Shown: in pieces, positions 16,051 through 23,868 of the stretch
How the letters are laid out: each line of letters opens with the position of its first letter
Numbering within the stretch: position 1 is the stretch's first letter
NCBI RefSeq assembly: GCF_014649875.1
Contig: NZ_BMTW01000011.1
Span: 1-64,000, forward strand
From: Streptomyces rubiginosohelvolus
GTDB taxonomy: Bacteria; Actinomycetota; Actinomycetes; Streptomycetales; Streptomycetaceae
Length of the DNA stretch: 64,000 nt
Reading direction: 5' to 3'
Made by a program: the position numbers and the translations under genes
Notes under the pieces: generated by a model
The model's database searches: none
What the model was told of the DNA's origin: nothing
The model's input: only the letters and a program-made list of their open reading frames with translations

Positions 16051-17277
16051 TCAGACGGGCGCGCTCGTGGTGGCGTTGCGGGCCGTGTAGCCCAGTACGG
16101 CAGCCCCGGCGGCCAGCAGGGCGACCGTGGTCAGGGCCACCGGGAGCGAGAACCAGTCGGCGAGGAAGCCGATCGCGGGCGGGCCGAGCAGCATTCCGCC
16201 GTAGCCGAGCGTCGAGGCGGCGGCGACCCCGCTGGGCCCTGCCAGTTCGCCCGCGCGCCCCACGGCGACGGGGAAGATGTTGGCGAGCCCGAGTCCGGTG
16301 ACCGCGAAGCCGGCCAGCGCCAGCCAGGCGGTCGGGGCCAGCGAACCCAGCAGCATCCCGGCCGCGGCCGTGGCCCCGCCGAGAACCAGCGTGCGGGTCT
16401 GGCCGAGCCGTTCCAGGAGCAGGGTCCCCGTCAGCCGGCCCGCCGTCATCGTCAGGGCGAACAGCGCGTATCCGGCGGCGGCGAGCCCGGGGTGCGCACC
16501 CAGGTCCTGTTCCAGGTGGAGCGCGCCCCAGTCGGCGAGGGCGCCTTCCCCGTACGCCGTGCACAGGGCGATCACACCGAAGAGCACGACGATCCGGCGG
16601 GCTCGGGGCGACAGCCGCTGCTTCGGCTCGCGCGGGCCGGCGGCCTCCACGGCGGCGGGGGCCGGGCGGTGGCGGAGCAGGGCGGGTCCCGCGAACGCGG
16701 TGACCAGCAGGCCGATCCCGGCCAGCAGGAACAGATGGGTGGAGGCGGAGAGACCGCCCGCGACCAGGCCGCCGAGCCCGGCGCCGACCATCCCGCCGAG
16801 GCTGAACGCCGCGTGGAAGCTCGGCATCACCGGCCGGCGCAGGGCGGCGACCAGATCGACGGCGGCGCTGTTCATCGCCACGTTCATCCCGCCGTACGCC
16901 GCGCCGAACACGAGCAGCACGAGGCCCAGGGAGAGCGCGGAGTGGGTCTGGGCGGGCAGGGCGATGCTCAGGGGGAGCAGGACGCCGCAGGCCACGGTGA
17001 CGGCATGGCTGCCGTAGCGGCGGCAGAGCCGGCCGGTGAGCATCATGGTGATCACCGCACCGGCGGAGACGCCGAGCAGGGCGAGGCCGAGGGTGGAGGC
17101 GGAGGCTCCGGTCTGCTGCTTGATGGCCGGGATACGGACCACCCAGCCGGCGAAGAGGAACCCGTCGAGGGCGAAGAACACGGTCAGCGCGGTACGGAGG
17201 CGGGCCGACGAGGGTGGGGCGGTGTCTCCGCCGGGTCCCCCGGGTAGGGCCGTCCGCAGTTTGTTTAGTTGCGGCAC
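16051..17277 (-). CDS. MFS transporter
   Basis: A 408-residue major facilitator with 12 predicted membrane helices in two bundles. A basic GRLCRRYGSH loop follows helix 2, as in the family, and a charged central loop (RHRP to LSPRARR) separates the halves. It probably exports or imports a small organic compound. Start choice: GTG at 17277 is preceded at 6 bases by TATGCT (17284-17289) and, 18 bases further, by TTGCGT (17308-17313), indicating a leaderless transcript. It is divergent from a ROK-family regulator, and an inverted repeat overlaps its start, so it is the likely target of that regulator. Confidence 0.85.
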   Translation of the reverse strand: MPQLNKLRTALPGGPGGDTAPPSSARLRTALTVFFALDGFLFAGWVVRIPAIKQQTGASASTLGLALLGVSAGAVITMMLTGRLCRRYGSHAVTVACGVLLPLSIALPAQTHSALSLGLVLLVFGAAYGGMNVAMNSAAVDLVAALRRPVMPSFHAAFSLGGMVGAGLGGLVAGGLSASTHLFLLAGIGLLVTAFAGPALLRHRPAPAAVEAAGPREPKQRLSPRARRIVVLFGVIALCTAYGEGALADWGALHLEQDLGAHPGLAAAGYALFALTMTAGRLTGTLLLERLGQTRTLVLGGATAAAGMLLGSLAPTAWLALAGFAVTGLGLANIFPVAVGRAGELAGPSGVAAASTLGYGGMLLGPPAIGFLADWFSLPVALTTVALLAAGAAVLGYTARNATTSAPV

Positions 17278-17282
17278 AAACT
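17259..17282. promoter_or_regulatory. Inverted repeat at the MFS start, candidate ROK operator
   Basis: AGTTTG (17259-17264) and CAAACT (17277-17282) form an inverted repeat with a 12-base gap, in an AT-rich patch that also contains TTTAGTT. It covers the start codon of the leaderless MFS gene. ROK repressors bind AT-rich repeats of this kind, so this is a candidate site for the regulator at 17422. Confidence 0.5.
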
Positions 17283-17283
17283 C

Positions 17284-17313
17284 AGCATAGGGGCGCTCCG
17301 GCGACGGACGCAA
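17284..17313 (-). promoter_or_regulatory. Promoter of the MFS gene (leaderless)
   Basis: On the minus strand TTGCGT (17313-17308) is followed after 18 bases by TATGCT (17289-17284), and then after 6 bases by the GTG start. Spacing and sequence fit a housekeeping sigma factor and a leaderless mRNA. Confidence 0.6.
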
Positions 17314-17421
17314 CACCGCCGCACACCGCGCGTTCCGGGGGCGCGGGCGGTGGCCGGAACCGGGTCCCCGAACCGGCCCTGGGCGTCCGGGAAGCCTCCG
17401 GATCATGGGAGACTCGCCCCC

Positions 17422-18636
17422 ATGAACGGCAAGGCGACCACCACCCGGACCAAGTTGGAGAGGGGCCGCAGCGCGCTCGGGCCCGCACTGGAACTGGTCC
17501 ACACCGGACGCGCCCCCACCCGGGCCGTCCTCACCTCCGAACTCGGCGTCACCCGCGCCACCGCCGGGGCGGTCGCCGCGGAACTGGAGGCGCTCGGCCT
17601 GATCCGGGTCGACTCCAGCCCCGGGTCGGCGGCCGGGTCCCAGGGCCGCCCCTCGCATCGGCTGTCCGTCCTGGAGACCGGCCCCGTCGTCCTCGCCGCC
17701 CAGGTGCACGCCGACGGCTTCCGGGCCGCGCTCGTCGGGCTCGGCGGCCGGATCGTCGCCACCTCGCCGGGCTGTGTCGCGGTGATGGCCGACCCCGCGC
17801 AGGTGCTCGGCGAGGTCGTGGAGGCGGGAGCCGAACTGCTCCGCGCGAGCGGGCTGCGCTGCGTCGGCGCCGGCCTCGCCGTGCCGTCGGCGGTCGCCGA
17901 ACCGGAGGGCACCGCCCTCAATCCGCTGCACATCGCCTGGCCCGCGGGCTCCCCGGTCCGCGACATCTTCGCCGCCTGCGTACGCCGGGCGGGCATCACC
18001 GGCCCAGCGTTCACCGGCAACGACGTCAACCTCACCGCACTGGCCGAGCACCGGCACGGCGCGGGCCGCGGCGCCCAGCACCTCCTGTGCGTGGCCACGG
18101 GACACCGGGGCGTCGGCGGGGCCCTAGTGCTCGACGGCCGTCTGCACAGCGGGAGTTCGGGCCTCGCCCTGGAGGTGGGCCATCTCACGGTGAACCCCGA
18201 GGGGCGGCCCTGTCACTGCGGCGGGCGCGGCTGCCTCGACGTGGAGACCGACCCGCTGGCCTTCCTCACCACCGCCCGCCGCGAACCCGGCCCCGAGGAG
18301 TCCCTCCTCAAGCAGGCCGGGAACCTGCTCCGCACGGAGTACGACGACCCGGCGGTGCGACAGGCCGCCGAGGCCCTGATCGACCGCCTGGGCCTGGGAC
18401 TCGCCGGACTGGTCAACATCCTCAACCCCGACCGCATCATCCTCGGCGGCCTCCACCGCGACCTGCTGGAGGCCGACCCGGAGCGGCTGCGCGCCGTCGT
18501 CGCCGACCGGAGCCTGTGGGGGCGCAGCGGCAGCGTGCCGATCCTGCCGTGCACCCTGGCCCACAACAGCCTGGTGGGCGCCGCCGAACTGGCCTGGCAG
18601 CCGGTCCTCGACGACCCGCTCGCCGCGCTGGCCTGA
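17422..18636 (+). CDS. ROK-family transcriptional regulator
   Basis: A 404-residue NagC/XylR-like repressor. Residues about 10-80 form a winged helix-turn-helix (LTSELGVTRATAGAVAAELE). The rest is a ROK sugar-binding fold with GNDVNLTALAEH, EVGHLTVNPEGRPCHCGGRGCLDVE (the zinc motif CHCGGRGC near residue 270) and VNILNPDRIILGG near 335. The helix-turn-helix distinguishes it from the kinase at 5694. It is divergent from the MFS transporter and probably controls it in response to a sugar. The ATG at 17422 is used. The frame is open upstream to 17269, but there the codons overlap the divergent promoter. Confidence 0.85.
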   Translation: MNGKATTTRTKLERGRSALGPALELVHTGRAPTRAVLTSELGVTRATAGAVAAELEALGLIRVDSSPGSAAGSQGRPSHRLSVLETGPVVLAAQVHADGFRAALVGLGGRIVATSPGCVAVMADPAQVLGEVVEAGAELLRASGLRCVGAGLAVPSAVAEPEGTALNPLHIAWPAGSPVRDIFAACVRRAGITGPAFTGNDVNLTALAEHRHGAGRGAQHLLCVATGHRGVGGALVLDGRLHSGSSGLALEVGHLTVNPEGRPCHCGGRGCLDVETDPLAFLTTARREPGPEESLLKQAGNLLRTEYDDPAVRQAAEALIDRLGLGLAGLVNILNPDRIILGGLHRDLLEADPERLRAVVADRSLWGRSGSVPILPCTLAHNSLVGAAELAWQPVLDDPLAALA

Positions 18637-18790
18637 GGGGCTGCCGGGCGGTCATCGCGCGGGGAGGCGTGCTCCCGCCGCAGTACGCACACGGCCGCCT
18701 CGCGTACGACGCCCCGGAGCACCTCGTCCCGGCAGGCTCGAAAGCGACCGGAAGGCATCACGCCATCCGCGAACGAGGGAGCTGACCGAG

Positions 18791-19084
18791 ATGAACACCC
18801 TGGCGCACACCGGCGGACCCGGCCCCTGGGTCCTGCTCTTCCCGCTCTTCTGGGCGGCGGTCGTCATCGGGATCGTCACCCTGCTGCGCCGCACCGTGTG
18901 GCGCGGACGCAAGGGCCCGTGGGCGGCCGCCCGCACTCCGCAGGGCGCCCCCGGACCGTCCTCGCCGATCGCGCTGCTCGGCCGTCGGTTCGCCGCGGGG
19001 GAGATCGACGAGGACGAGTACTGGCGCCGACTGTCCGTGCTGGACGAGCAGTTCGGCCGGACCGCCGGCGGCGGCCCGGCGTGA
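18791..19084 (+). CDS. Small SHOCT-domain membrane protein
   Basis: A 97-residue protein with one membrane helix (about residues 12-33, WVLLFPLFWAAVVIGIVTLL), a basic patch RRTVWRGRKG on the cytoplasmic side, and a C-terminal SHOCT motif (LLGRRFAAGEIDEDEYWRRL). SHOCT domains are short oligomerisation modules in membrane or phage-related proteins. The ATG at 18791 follows a GGGAG. Nothing indicates a specific partner. A long hairpin ends the transcript. Confidence 0.8.
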   Translation: MNTLAHTGGPGPWVLLFPLFWAAVVIGIVTLLRRTVWRGRKGPWAAARTPQGAPGPSSPIALLGRRFAAGEIDEDEYWRRLSVLDEQFGRTAGGGPA

Positions 19085-19095
19085 CCCCGTGCCCC

Positions 19096-19137
19096 GGTTC
19101 CGCCCGGCGGGCCCACGCCGGCCCGCCGGGCGGAACC
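19096..19137. terminator. 18-bp perfect-stem bidirectional terminator
   Basis: Bases 19096-19113 pair perfectly with 19120-19137 around a 6-base loop (CACGCC). It sits between the convergent SHOCT and ATPase genes and is the strongest hairpin in the window. Confidence 0.85.
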
Positions 19138-19143
19138 GCCCGG

Positions 19144-19662
19144 TCAGCCGACGACGGCCGACCGGGCGGGCAGGGCCGCGATGTCGTCGGGGGTGATGGT
19201 CACGGCCCCGAACGGCCCGTCGGTCATCGACCCGTAGACCGCGAGCGGCGGCAGGGTCGAGGCGCCGGTGACCGCCGGCAGGGTGAACCAGACGGCCTTC
19301 CCGGCCGAGCCGATCGGCCGCACGCCCCAGCTCTCGCTGACGGCGGCGATCAGCGCCAGCCCCCGGCCCGACGTGGCGAACGAATCCGCCTCGTTCACCG
19401 TGGGCAGGCGCGGATCGTGGTCGTGGACGGAGACCGTCAGACGGTCGAGCAGCAGCTCGATGTCGACGGTGCATGACTTGTCCGGCTGAGCGTGCCGGTG
19501 AACGTTGGTGAGAAGCTCGGTGACGCCCAGGGCCGCCTGGTCGATCAGAGGATCGAGATGCCAGTAGCGCAGTTGCGCCGAGATGATTCTGCGGACTTGA
19601 CCGATCCGCGCCGGCAGGGCCTGGAGCTCCACCGTGCAGTGCCTGCTTGGCTCGCTGATCAC
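19144..19662 (-). CDS. RsbW-like ATP-binding regulatory protein (anti-sigma-type kinase)
   Basis: A 172-residue stand-alone HATPase_c domain of the kind very common in Streptomyces. VTELLTNVHRHA (N box with Glu and Asn) is near residue 48, VHDHDPRLP replaces the usual DxGxG G1 box, and GRGLALIAAVSESWG is the G2 box. Such proteins bind ATP and act as anti-sigma factors or phosphorylate STAS anti-anti-sigma proteins. No sigma factor or STAS partner gene is adjacent. The C-terminal 40 residues after the ATPase fold are unique. The start is GTG 19662 with GGGGAG upstream. Confidence 0.8.
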   Translation of the reverse strand: MISEPSRHCTVELQALPARIGQVRRIISAQLRYWHLDPLIDQAALGVTELLTNVHRHAQPDKSCTVDIELLLDRLTVSVHDHDPRLPTVNEADSFATSGRGLALIAAVSESWGVRPIGSAGKAVWFTLPAVTGASTLPPLAVYGSMTDGPFGAVTITPDDIAALPARSAVVG

Positions 19663-19918
19663 GGCTGCGACTCCCCGAAATAGGTCCGGAAGAAGAGAAG
19701 AGACACGAACGGGCCCGGCGGACGACTGACTGCCGAATCCGCTCTGCTCTTGTCGTGTCTGCTCGTGTCGCGCGACCCGGTCCGTGGAGCGGATCGCTCT
19801 GTCACCGAGGCTGCACCTTCAGTGACGTGGATCCAGCGTGGCCCAGGGGCTGTGGCTCCGCAACTCGCGGCGGAGCCCGACGGCCCCGGACCCCGGTCGC
19901 CGTGAACGTACGGCCGCC

Positions 19919-20236
19919 TCAGTCCCGGCGGCCGCGCGCGCTGCGCAGCGTCTCCAGGAAGCGCCGCAGCGGCGCCGCCCCGTCGCGTCTGCGATTGCGC
20001 TGCCCCATCGTCAACCGGTAGCGCACCCCGTTCACCCGTGCGATGACGGAATCCGCCGCGATGAACCACCACTTACGGGCGCTGACCGTGCCCACCGGGG
20101 CGCTGTCGATCTCCCGCCCGTTGCTCGTGAGGAGCGACAGCCGGCCGTCCTTCACCACCACCTGACCGGCCCTGGTCAGGGACCTGGTGAACCGTTCGAT
20201 CCTGACCCCCGACGCACTGAACTCGACGTCCGCCAT
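19919..20236 (-). CDS. Conserved-looking small hypothetical protein
   Basis: A 105-residue protein starting at ATG 20236, with GGGGGCG upstream. The N-terminal 75 residues look like a compact all-beta fold (SGVRIERF, VVVKDGRLSLL, KWWFIAADSVIARVNGVRYRL). The C-terminus is strongly basic (RNRRRDG, RSARGRRD). No membrane segment, signal peptide or enzyme motif is seen. I do not recognise the family. The 256 bases downstream, up to the ATPase gene, hold no other gene I can support. Confidence 0.65.
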   Translation of the reverse strand: MADVEFSASGVRIERFTRSLTRAGQVVVKDGRLSLLTSNGREIDSAPVGTVSARKWWFIAADSVIARVNGVRYRLTMGQRNRRRDGAAPLRRFLETLRSARGRRD

Positions 20237-20471
20237 CGCGGATTCGCCCCCCTTCGTCACTACTCCTGCTGTTGCAGTGTGCCCGGACGCGGGCCGGACC
20301 GCCAGAGGGCCCGGAAGCCCGCCGCCCGGCCGCCCGCACCGCCCGTCACAGCCGCCCCGCAGGCGGCGCTCAAAGGCAGGGCTATGGGCCATCAAAGTGA
20401 CCGTTTGTGCAGGTGGGGTGCCTATCGTGGGAGGTGCGAGCACCGGATCGACGACCAACAGGAGCAGGCCC

Positions 20472-21605
20472 ATGGAGACCAGTGAACACACGGCCGGGGG
20501 CGGGGCCAGGGCGACCGTGGACGTCGACCGCAGCGACCCGGAGTACCGGTCCTGGCTGAAGGAGGCCGTCCGCAAGGTCCAGGCCGACGCGAACCGCTCC
20601 GCCGACACCCACCTGCTGCGCTTCCCGCTGCCCGAGGCGTGGGGCATCGACCTGTACCTCAAGGACGAGTCCACGCACCCCACCGGCAGCCTCAAGCACC
20701 GCCTGGCCCGTTCGCTCTTCCTGTACGGGCTCTGCAACGGCTGGATCCGGCCGGGCAAGCCGGTCATCGAGGCGTCCAGCGGTTCGACCGCGGTGTCGGA
20801 GGCGTACTTCGCCAAGCTGATCGGCGTCCCGTTCATCGCCGTCATGCCGCGCACCACCAGCCCCGAGAAGTGCCGCCTCATCGAATTCCACGGCGGGCAG
20901 TGCCACTTCGTGGACGACTCGCGCACCATGTACGAACAGTCCGCGGCGCTCGCCGCCGAGACCGGCGGGCACTACATGGACCAGTTCACCTACGCGGAGC
21001 GCGCCACCGACTGGCGCGGCAACAACAACATCGCGGAGTCGATCTACCAGCAGCTGCGCCTGGAGCGCTACCCGGAACCCGCCTGGATCGTCGCCACCGC
21101 CGGGACCGGCGGAACCTCGGCGACCATCGCCCGCTACGTCCACTACCTCCAGCACGACACCCGCATCTGCGTGCCCGACCCGGAGAACTCCTGCTTCTTC
21201 GACGGCTGGACCCGCCACGACCCGCACGCCACCAGCGACCGCGGCTCGCGCATCGAGGGCATCGGCCGCCCGCGCATGGAACCCAGTTTCGTGCCGGGCG
21301 CCATCGACCGGATGATGAAGGTGCCCGACGCGGCCAGCGTCGCCGCCGTCCGCGCCCTGGAGCGCGCCATCGGCCGCAAGGCGGGCGGCTCCACGGGCAC
21401 CGGCCTGTGGAGCGCGTTCAAGCTGATCGCCGAGATGGTGGCGCGCGGCGAGCAGGGCAGCGTCGTCACGCTGCTGTGCGACCCGGGCGACCGCTACCTG
21501 GACAAGTACTACTCCGACTCCTGGCTGGAGGAACAGGGCCTGGACATCTCTCCGTACGCCGCCGCCATCGACGACTTCCTGGCCACCGGCACCTGGCCCT
21601 GCTGA
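20472..21605 (+). CDS. PLP-dependent cysteine synthase-family enzyme (Cds1-like cysteine desulfhydrase)
   Basis: A 377-residue fold-type II PLP enzyme. The PLP lysine is in the motif HPTGSLKHRLARSL near residue 73. EASSGSTAVSEAY is the substrate-binding loop, and TAGTGGTSATIARY binds the phosphate. It is longer than CysK and resembles the actinobacterial Cds1 group, which degrades L-cysteine to pyruvate, ammonia and H2S; cysteine synthesis is the alternative. It is cytoplasmic. The ATG at 20472 follows GGAGCAGG. The gene is monocistronic and nothing nearby points to a sulfur pathway. Confidence 0.8.
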   Translation: METSEHTAGGGARATVDVDRSDPEYRSWLKEAVRKVQADANRSADTHLLRFPLPEAWGIDLYLKDESTHPTGSLKHRLARSLFLYGLCNGWIRPGKPVIEASSGSTAVSEAYFAKLIGVPFIAVMPRTTSPEKCRLIEFHGGQCHFVDDSRTMYEQSAALAAETGGHYMDQFTYAERATDWRGNNNIAESIYQQLRLERYPEPAWIVATAGTGGTSATIARYVHYLQHDTRICVPDPENSCFFDGWTRHDPHATSDRGSRIEGIGRPRMEPSFVPGAIDRMMKVPDAASVAAVRALERAIGRKAGGSTGTGLWSAFKLIAEMVARGEQGSVVTLLCDPGDRYLDKYYSDSWLEEQGLDISPYAAAIDDFLATGTWPC

Positions 21606-21624
21606 GGGCCCGCACCCGGTCCGC

Positions 21625-22104
21625 TCAGGGCGTCGTCGCCGCCAGCCGTGTGTCCAGGCGGCGTACGGCGTGCCGGAAGGACCGGCCCACCCCGGCCCGG
21701 CCCAGGCTCAGCACCAGGCGGAACAGCCCCGTCCCGTCGGCCGCGAAGGTCCACTGCACCCGGGTCCCCGCCCCCTCCGGAGTGAGCCGCCACTCCTCCA
21801 GCAGGGCCCGCAGACCGGGTGCGTTGGTCTCGTCGACCCGGTAGGCGTAACAGCTGCCCGGCTCGGTGGCGACGATCGTCTCGCGGAAACGGACCCCGCC
21901 CCGCAGCCGCACCTCCCGGCCCGCGCCCCCGTCGGTGGGCGTGGCCCGGGTGACGGCCGTGAACCAGGACGGCCAGGACGCGACGTCATCGGCGAGCGCG
22001 CGGTACACCACGTCCGGCGGGGCGGACACCTCGGCGGCGAACACCAGCCGCATCGGCGCCGAGTCGGTGAAGTCCCTTCCCACGGTACGGAGTCGGCGTG
22101 CCAT
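21625..22104 (-). CDS. SRPBCC-family protein
   Basis: A 159-residue helix-grip (START-like) protein. It opens with MRLVFAAEVSAPPDVVYRALADDVASWPSWF, has a central beta-sheet with RFRETIVATEPGSCYAYRVDE, and closes with a long C-terminal helix (SFRHAVRRLDTRL). These folds bind hydrophobic ligands or act as polyketide cyclases/dehydrases; this one is of the generic polyketide_cyc2 kind. The ATG at 22104 has GGGAGGTG upstream. It is in line with, and 72 bases downstream of, the SDR/DUF2867 gene, so the two are probably co-transcribed. Confidence 0.75.
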   Translation of the reverse strand: MARRLRTVGRDFTDSAPMRLVFAAEVSAPPDVVYRALADDVASWPSWFTAVTRATPTDGGAGREVRLRGGVRFRETIVATEPGSCYAYRVDETNAPGLRALLEEWRLTPEGAGTRVQWTFAADGTGLFRLVLSLGRAGVGRSFRHAVRRLDTRLAATTP

Positions 22105-22176
22105 CCCGTGCACCTCCCGGCGGTCCGCGGTGTGCGGTGTGTGGTCTGTGGAGCGCACACCCTAGCGGCAGGACCG

Positions 22177-23766
22177 TCAGTTGTCTGTACCACTGTCGGT
22201 CACCGGTTCGCGACCGCTGCCGGTCACCGGTTCGCGCCGCTTCTCCTCCGTGGCCGCCGCCTTGGCGATATTGCGCGCCATGCCGCCGAACACCACCGAG
22301 TGGAAGGGCCACACGCTCCACCAGTAGGCGTGGCCGAACAGCCCGCGCGGATGGAACAGCGCGCGCTGCCCGTACACCGTGCGGCCCCGCCCGTCGCGCC
22401 GCACCGACAGCTCCAGCCAGGCCAGACCCGGCACCCGCATCTCGGCCCGCAGCCGCAGCAGTTCGCCCTGCACGATCTCCTCCACCCGCCAGAAATCCAG
22501 CGAGTCGCCCACCCGCAGATGCTGGGCGTCCCGCCGGCCGCGCCGCAGCCCCACCCCGCCGACGAGCCGGTCGAGCCAGCCCCGTACCGCCCAGGCCAGC
22601 GGGAAGGAGTACCAGCCGTTCTCGCCGCCGATGCCCTCGATCACCCGCCACAGCGCCTCGGGCCCGACCGGAACGGCCATCTCCCGCTCGTCGCGGTAGA
22701 GGCTGCCGCCCGCCCAGTCCGGGTCGGTGGGCAACGGGTCGCTCGGCGCGCCCGGCACCGCGGCGTTGGACCAGCGGGTGTCGACCCGCGCCTCCTGGAT
22801 CCGCTTCAGCGCCAGCCGCAGCGCCCGGTCGAAGCCGATGGTCCCGTCCGGCGGATCGGGGACGTACTCCTTGATGTCGTGCTCCCGGCAGACCACCTCG
22901 TGGCGCAGCGACTCCGTGAGCGGCCGGGCGATGGAGCTGGGCACCGGAGTGACCAGCCCGACCCAGCGGCTGGAGAGCGTCGGGGTCAGCACCGGCACCG
23001 GCAGGATCACGCGCGGCCGCAGCCCCGCCACCGCCGCGTAGCGCTGCATCATGTCCCGGTACGTCATGACGTCCGGGCCGCCGATGTCGAAGGCCCGGTT
23101 CACCCCGGCCGGCAGCGCCGCGCACCCCACCAGGTAGCGGACCACGTCCCGTACGGCCACCGGCTGGATCCGGGTCCGTACCCAGCGCGGGGTGACCATC
23201 ACCGGCAGCCGCTCCGTGAGATACCGCAGCATCTCGAACGAGGCGGACCCCGAGCCGATGACGATCGCCGCGCGCAGCACCGCCGTCGGCACCTTGGAGG
23301 ACAGCAGGATGTGACCCACCTCGGCCCGTGAACGCAGGTGCGGCGACAGGTCCTTCTCCGGCACCCCCGCCGGAGTCAGCCCGCCCAGATACACGATCCG
23401 GCGCACCCCCGCCGCCCGCGCCTGCTCGCCGAAGGTCCGGGCCGCCTCGCGGTCGGTCTCCTCGAAGGTCGAGCCGGTGCCGAGCGCGTGCACCAGGTAG
23501 TACGCCACGTCGACGCCCCGCATCGCCTCCGCCAGGGAGTCGGCGTCCGTGACATCGCCGCGCACCACCTCGACCCGGTCCGCCCACGGGTAGTCGCGCA
23601 GTTTCTGCGGCGTTCTCGCCAGCGCGCGCACCCGGTACCCGGCATCGAGCAGTGCGGGCACCAGCCGGCCGCCGATGTAACCGGTGGCCCCGGTCACCAG
23701 GCAGCGCGGAGCGGAGTCGTCGGGTTGTTCTGTGCTGTCGCCGTGGCCGTTCTCAAGATCCGTCAC
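22177..23766 (-). CDS. NAD(P)-binding SDR protein with C-terminal DUF2867 domain
   Basis: About 529 residues. The N-terminal Rossmann domain begins CLVTGATGYIGGRLVPALL and belongs to the atypical, complex-I-NDUFA9-like SDR group (VVRGDVTDADSLAEAM, VYLGGLTP). From about residue 330 a DUF2867 domain follows (WYSFPLAWAVRGWLDRLVGG, DSLDFWRVEEI), which has a SRPBCC-like fold. It is probably an oxidoreductase or quinone/lipid-binding protein at the membrane. The GTG at 23766 has CACACT 7 bases upstream, suggesting a leaderless start; a GTG further upstream is possible. Both this protein and its neighbour at 21625 have SRPBCC-type folds. Confidence 0.75.
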   Translation of the reverse strand: MTDLENGHGDSTEQPDDSAPRCLVTGATGYIGGRLVPALLDAGYRVRALARTPQKLRDYPWADRVEVVRGDVTDADSLAEAMRGVDVAYYLVHALGTGSTFEETDREAARTFGEQARAAGVRRIVYLGGLTPAGVPEKDLSPHLRSRAEVGHILLSSKVPTAVLRAAIVIGSGSASFEMLRYLTERLPVMVTPRWVRTRIQPVAVRDVVRYLVGCAALPAGVNRAFDIGGPDVMTYRDMMQRYAAVAGLRPRVILPVPVLTPTLSSRWVGLVTPVPSSIARPLTESLRHEVVCREHDIKEYVPDPPDGTIGFDRALRLALKRIQEARVDTRWSNAAVPGAPSDPLPTDPDWAGGSLYRDEREMAVPVGPEALWRVIEGIGGENGWYSFPLAWAVRGWLDRLVGGVGLRRGRRDAQHLRVGDSLDFWRVEEIVQGELLRLRAEMRVPGLAWLELSVRRDGRGRTVYGQRALFHPRGLFGHAYWWSVWPFHSVVFGGMARNIAKAAATEEKRREPVTGSGREPVTDSGTDN

Positions 23767-23868
23767 CTGTCCGAGTGTGACACCGGACGGCTCCCGGGAC
23801 CGGCCGAGGACTCCGTACGGCGGCATCGAGGCCATCGGTACGGTGACGGCCCCGGCCCTCGCGCCGGC

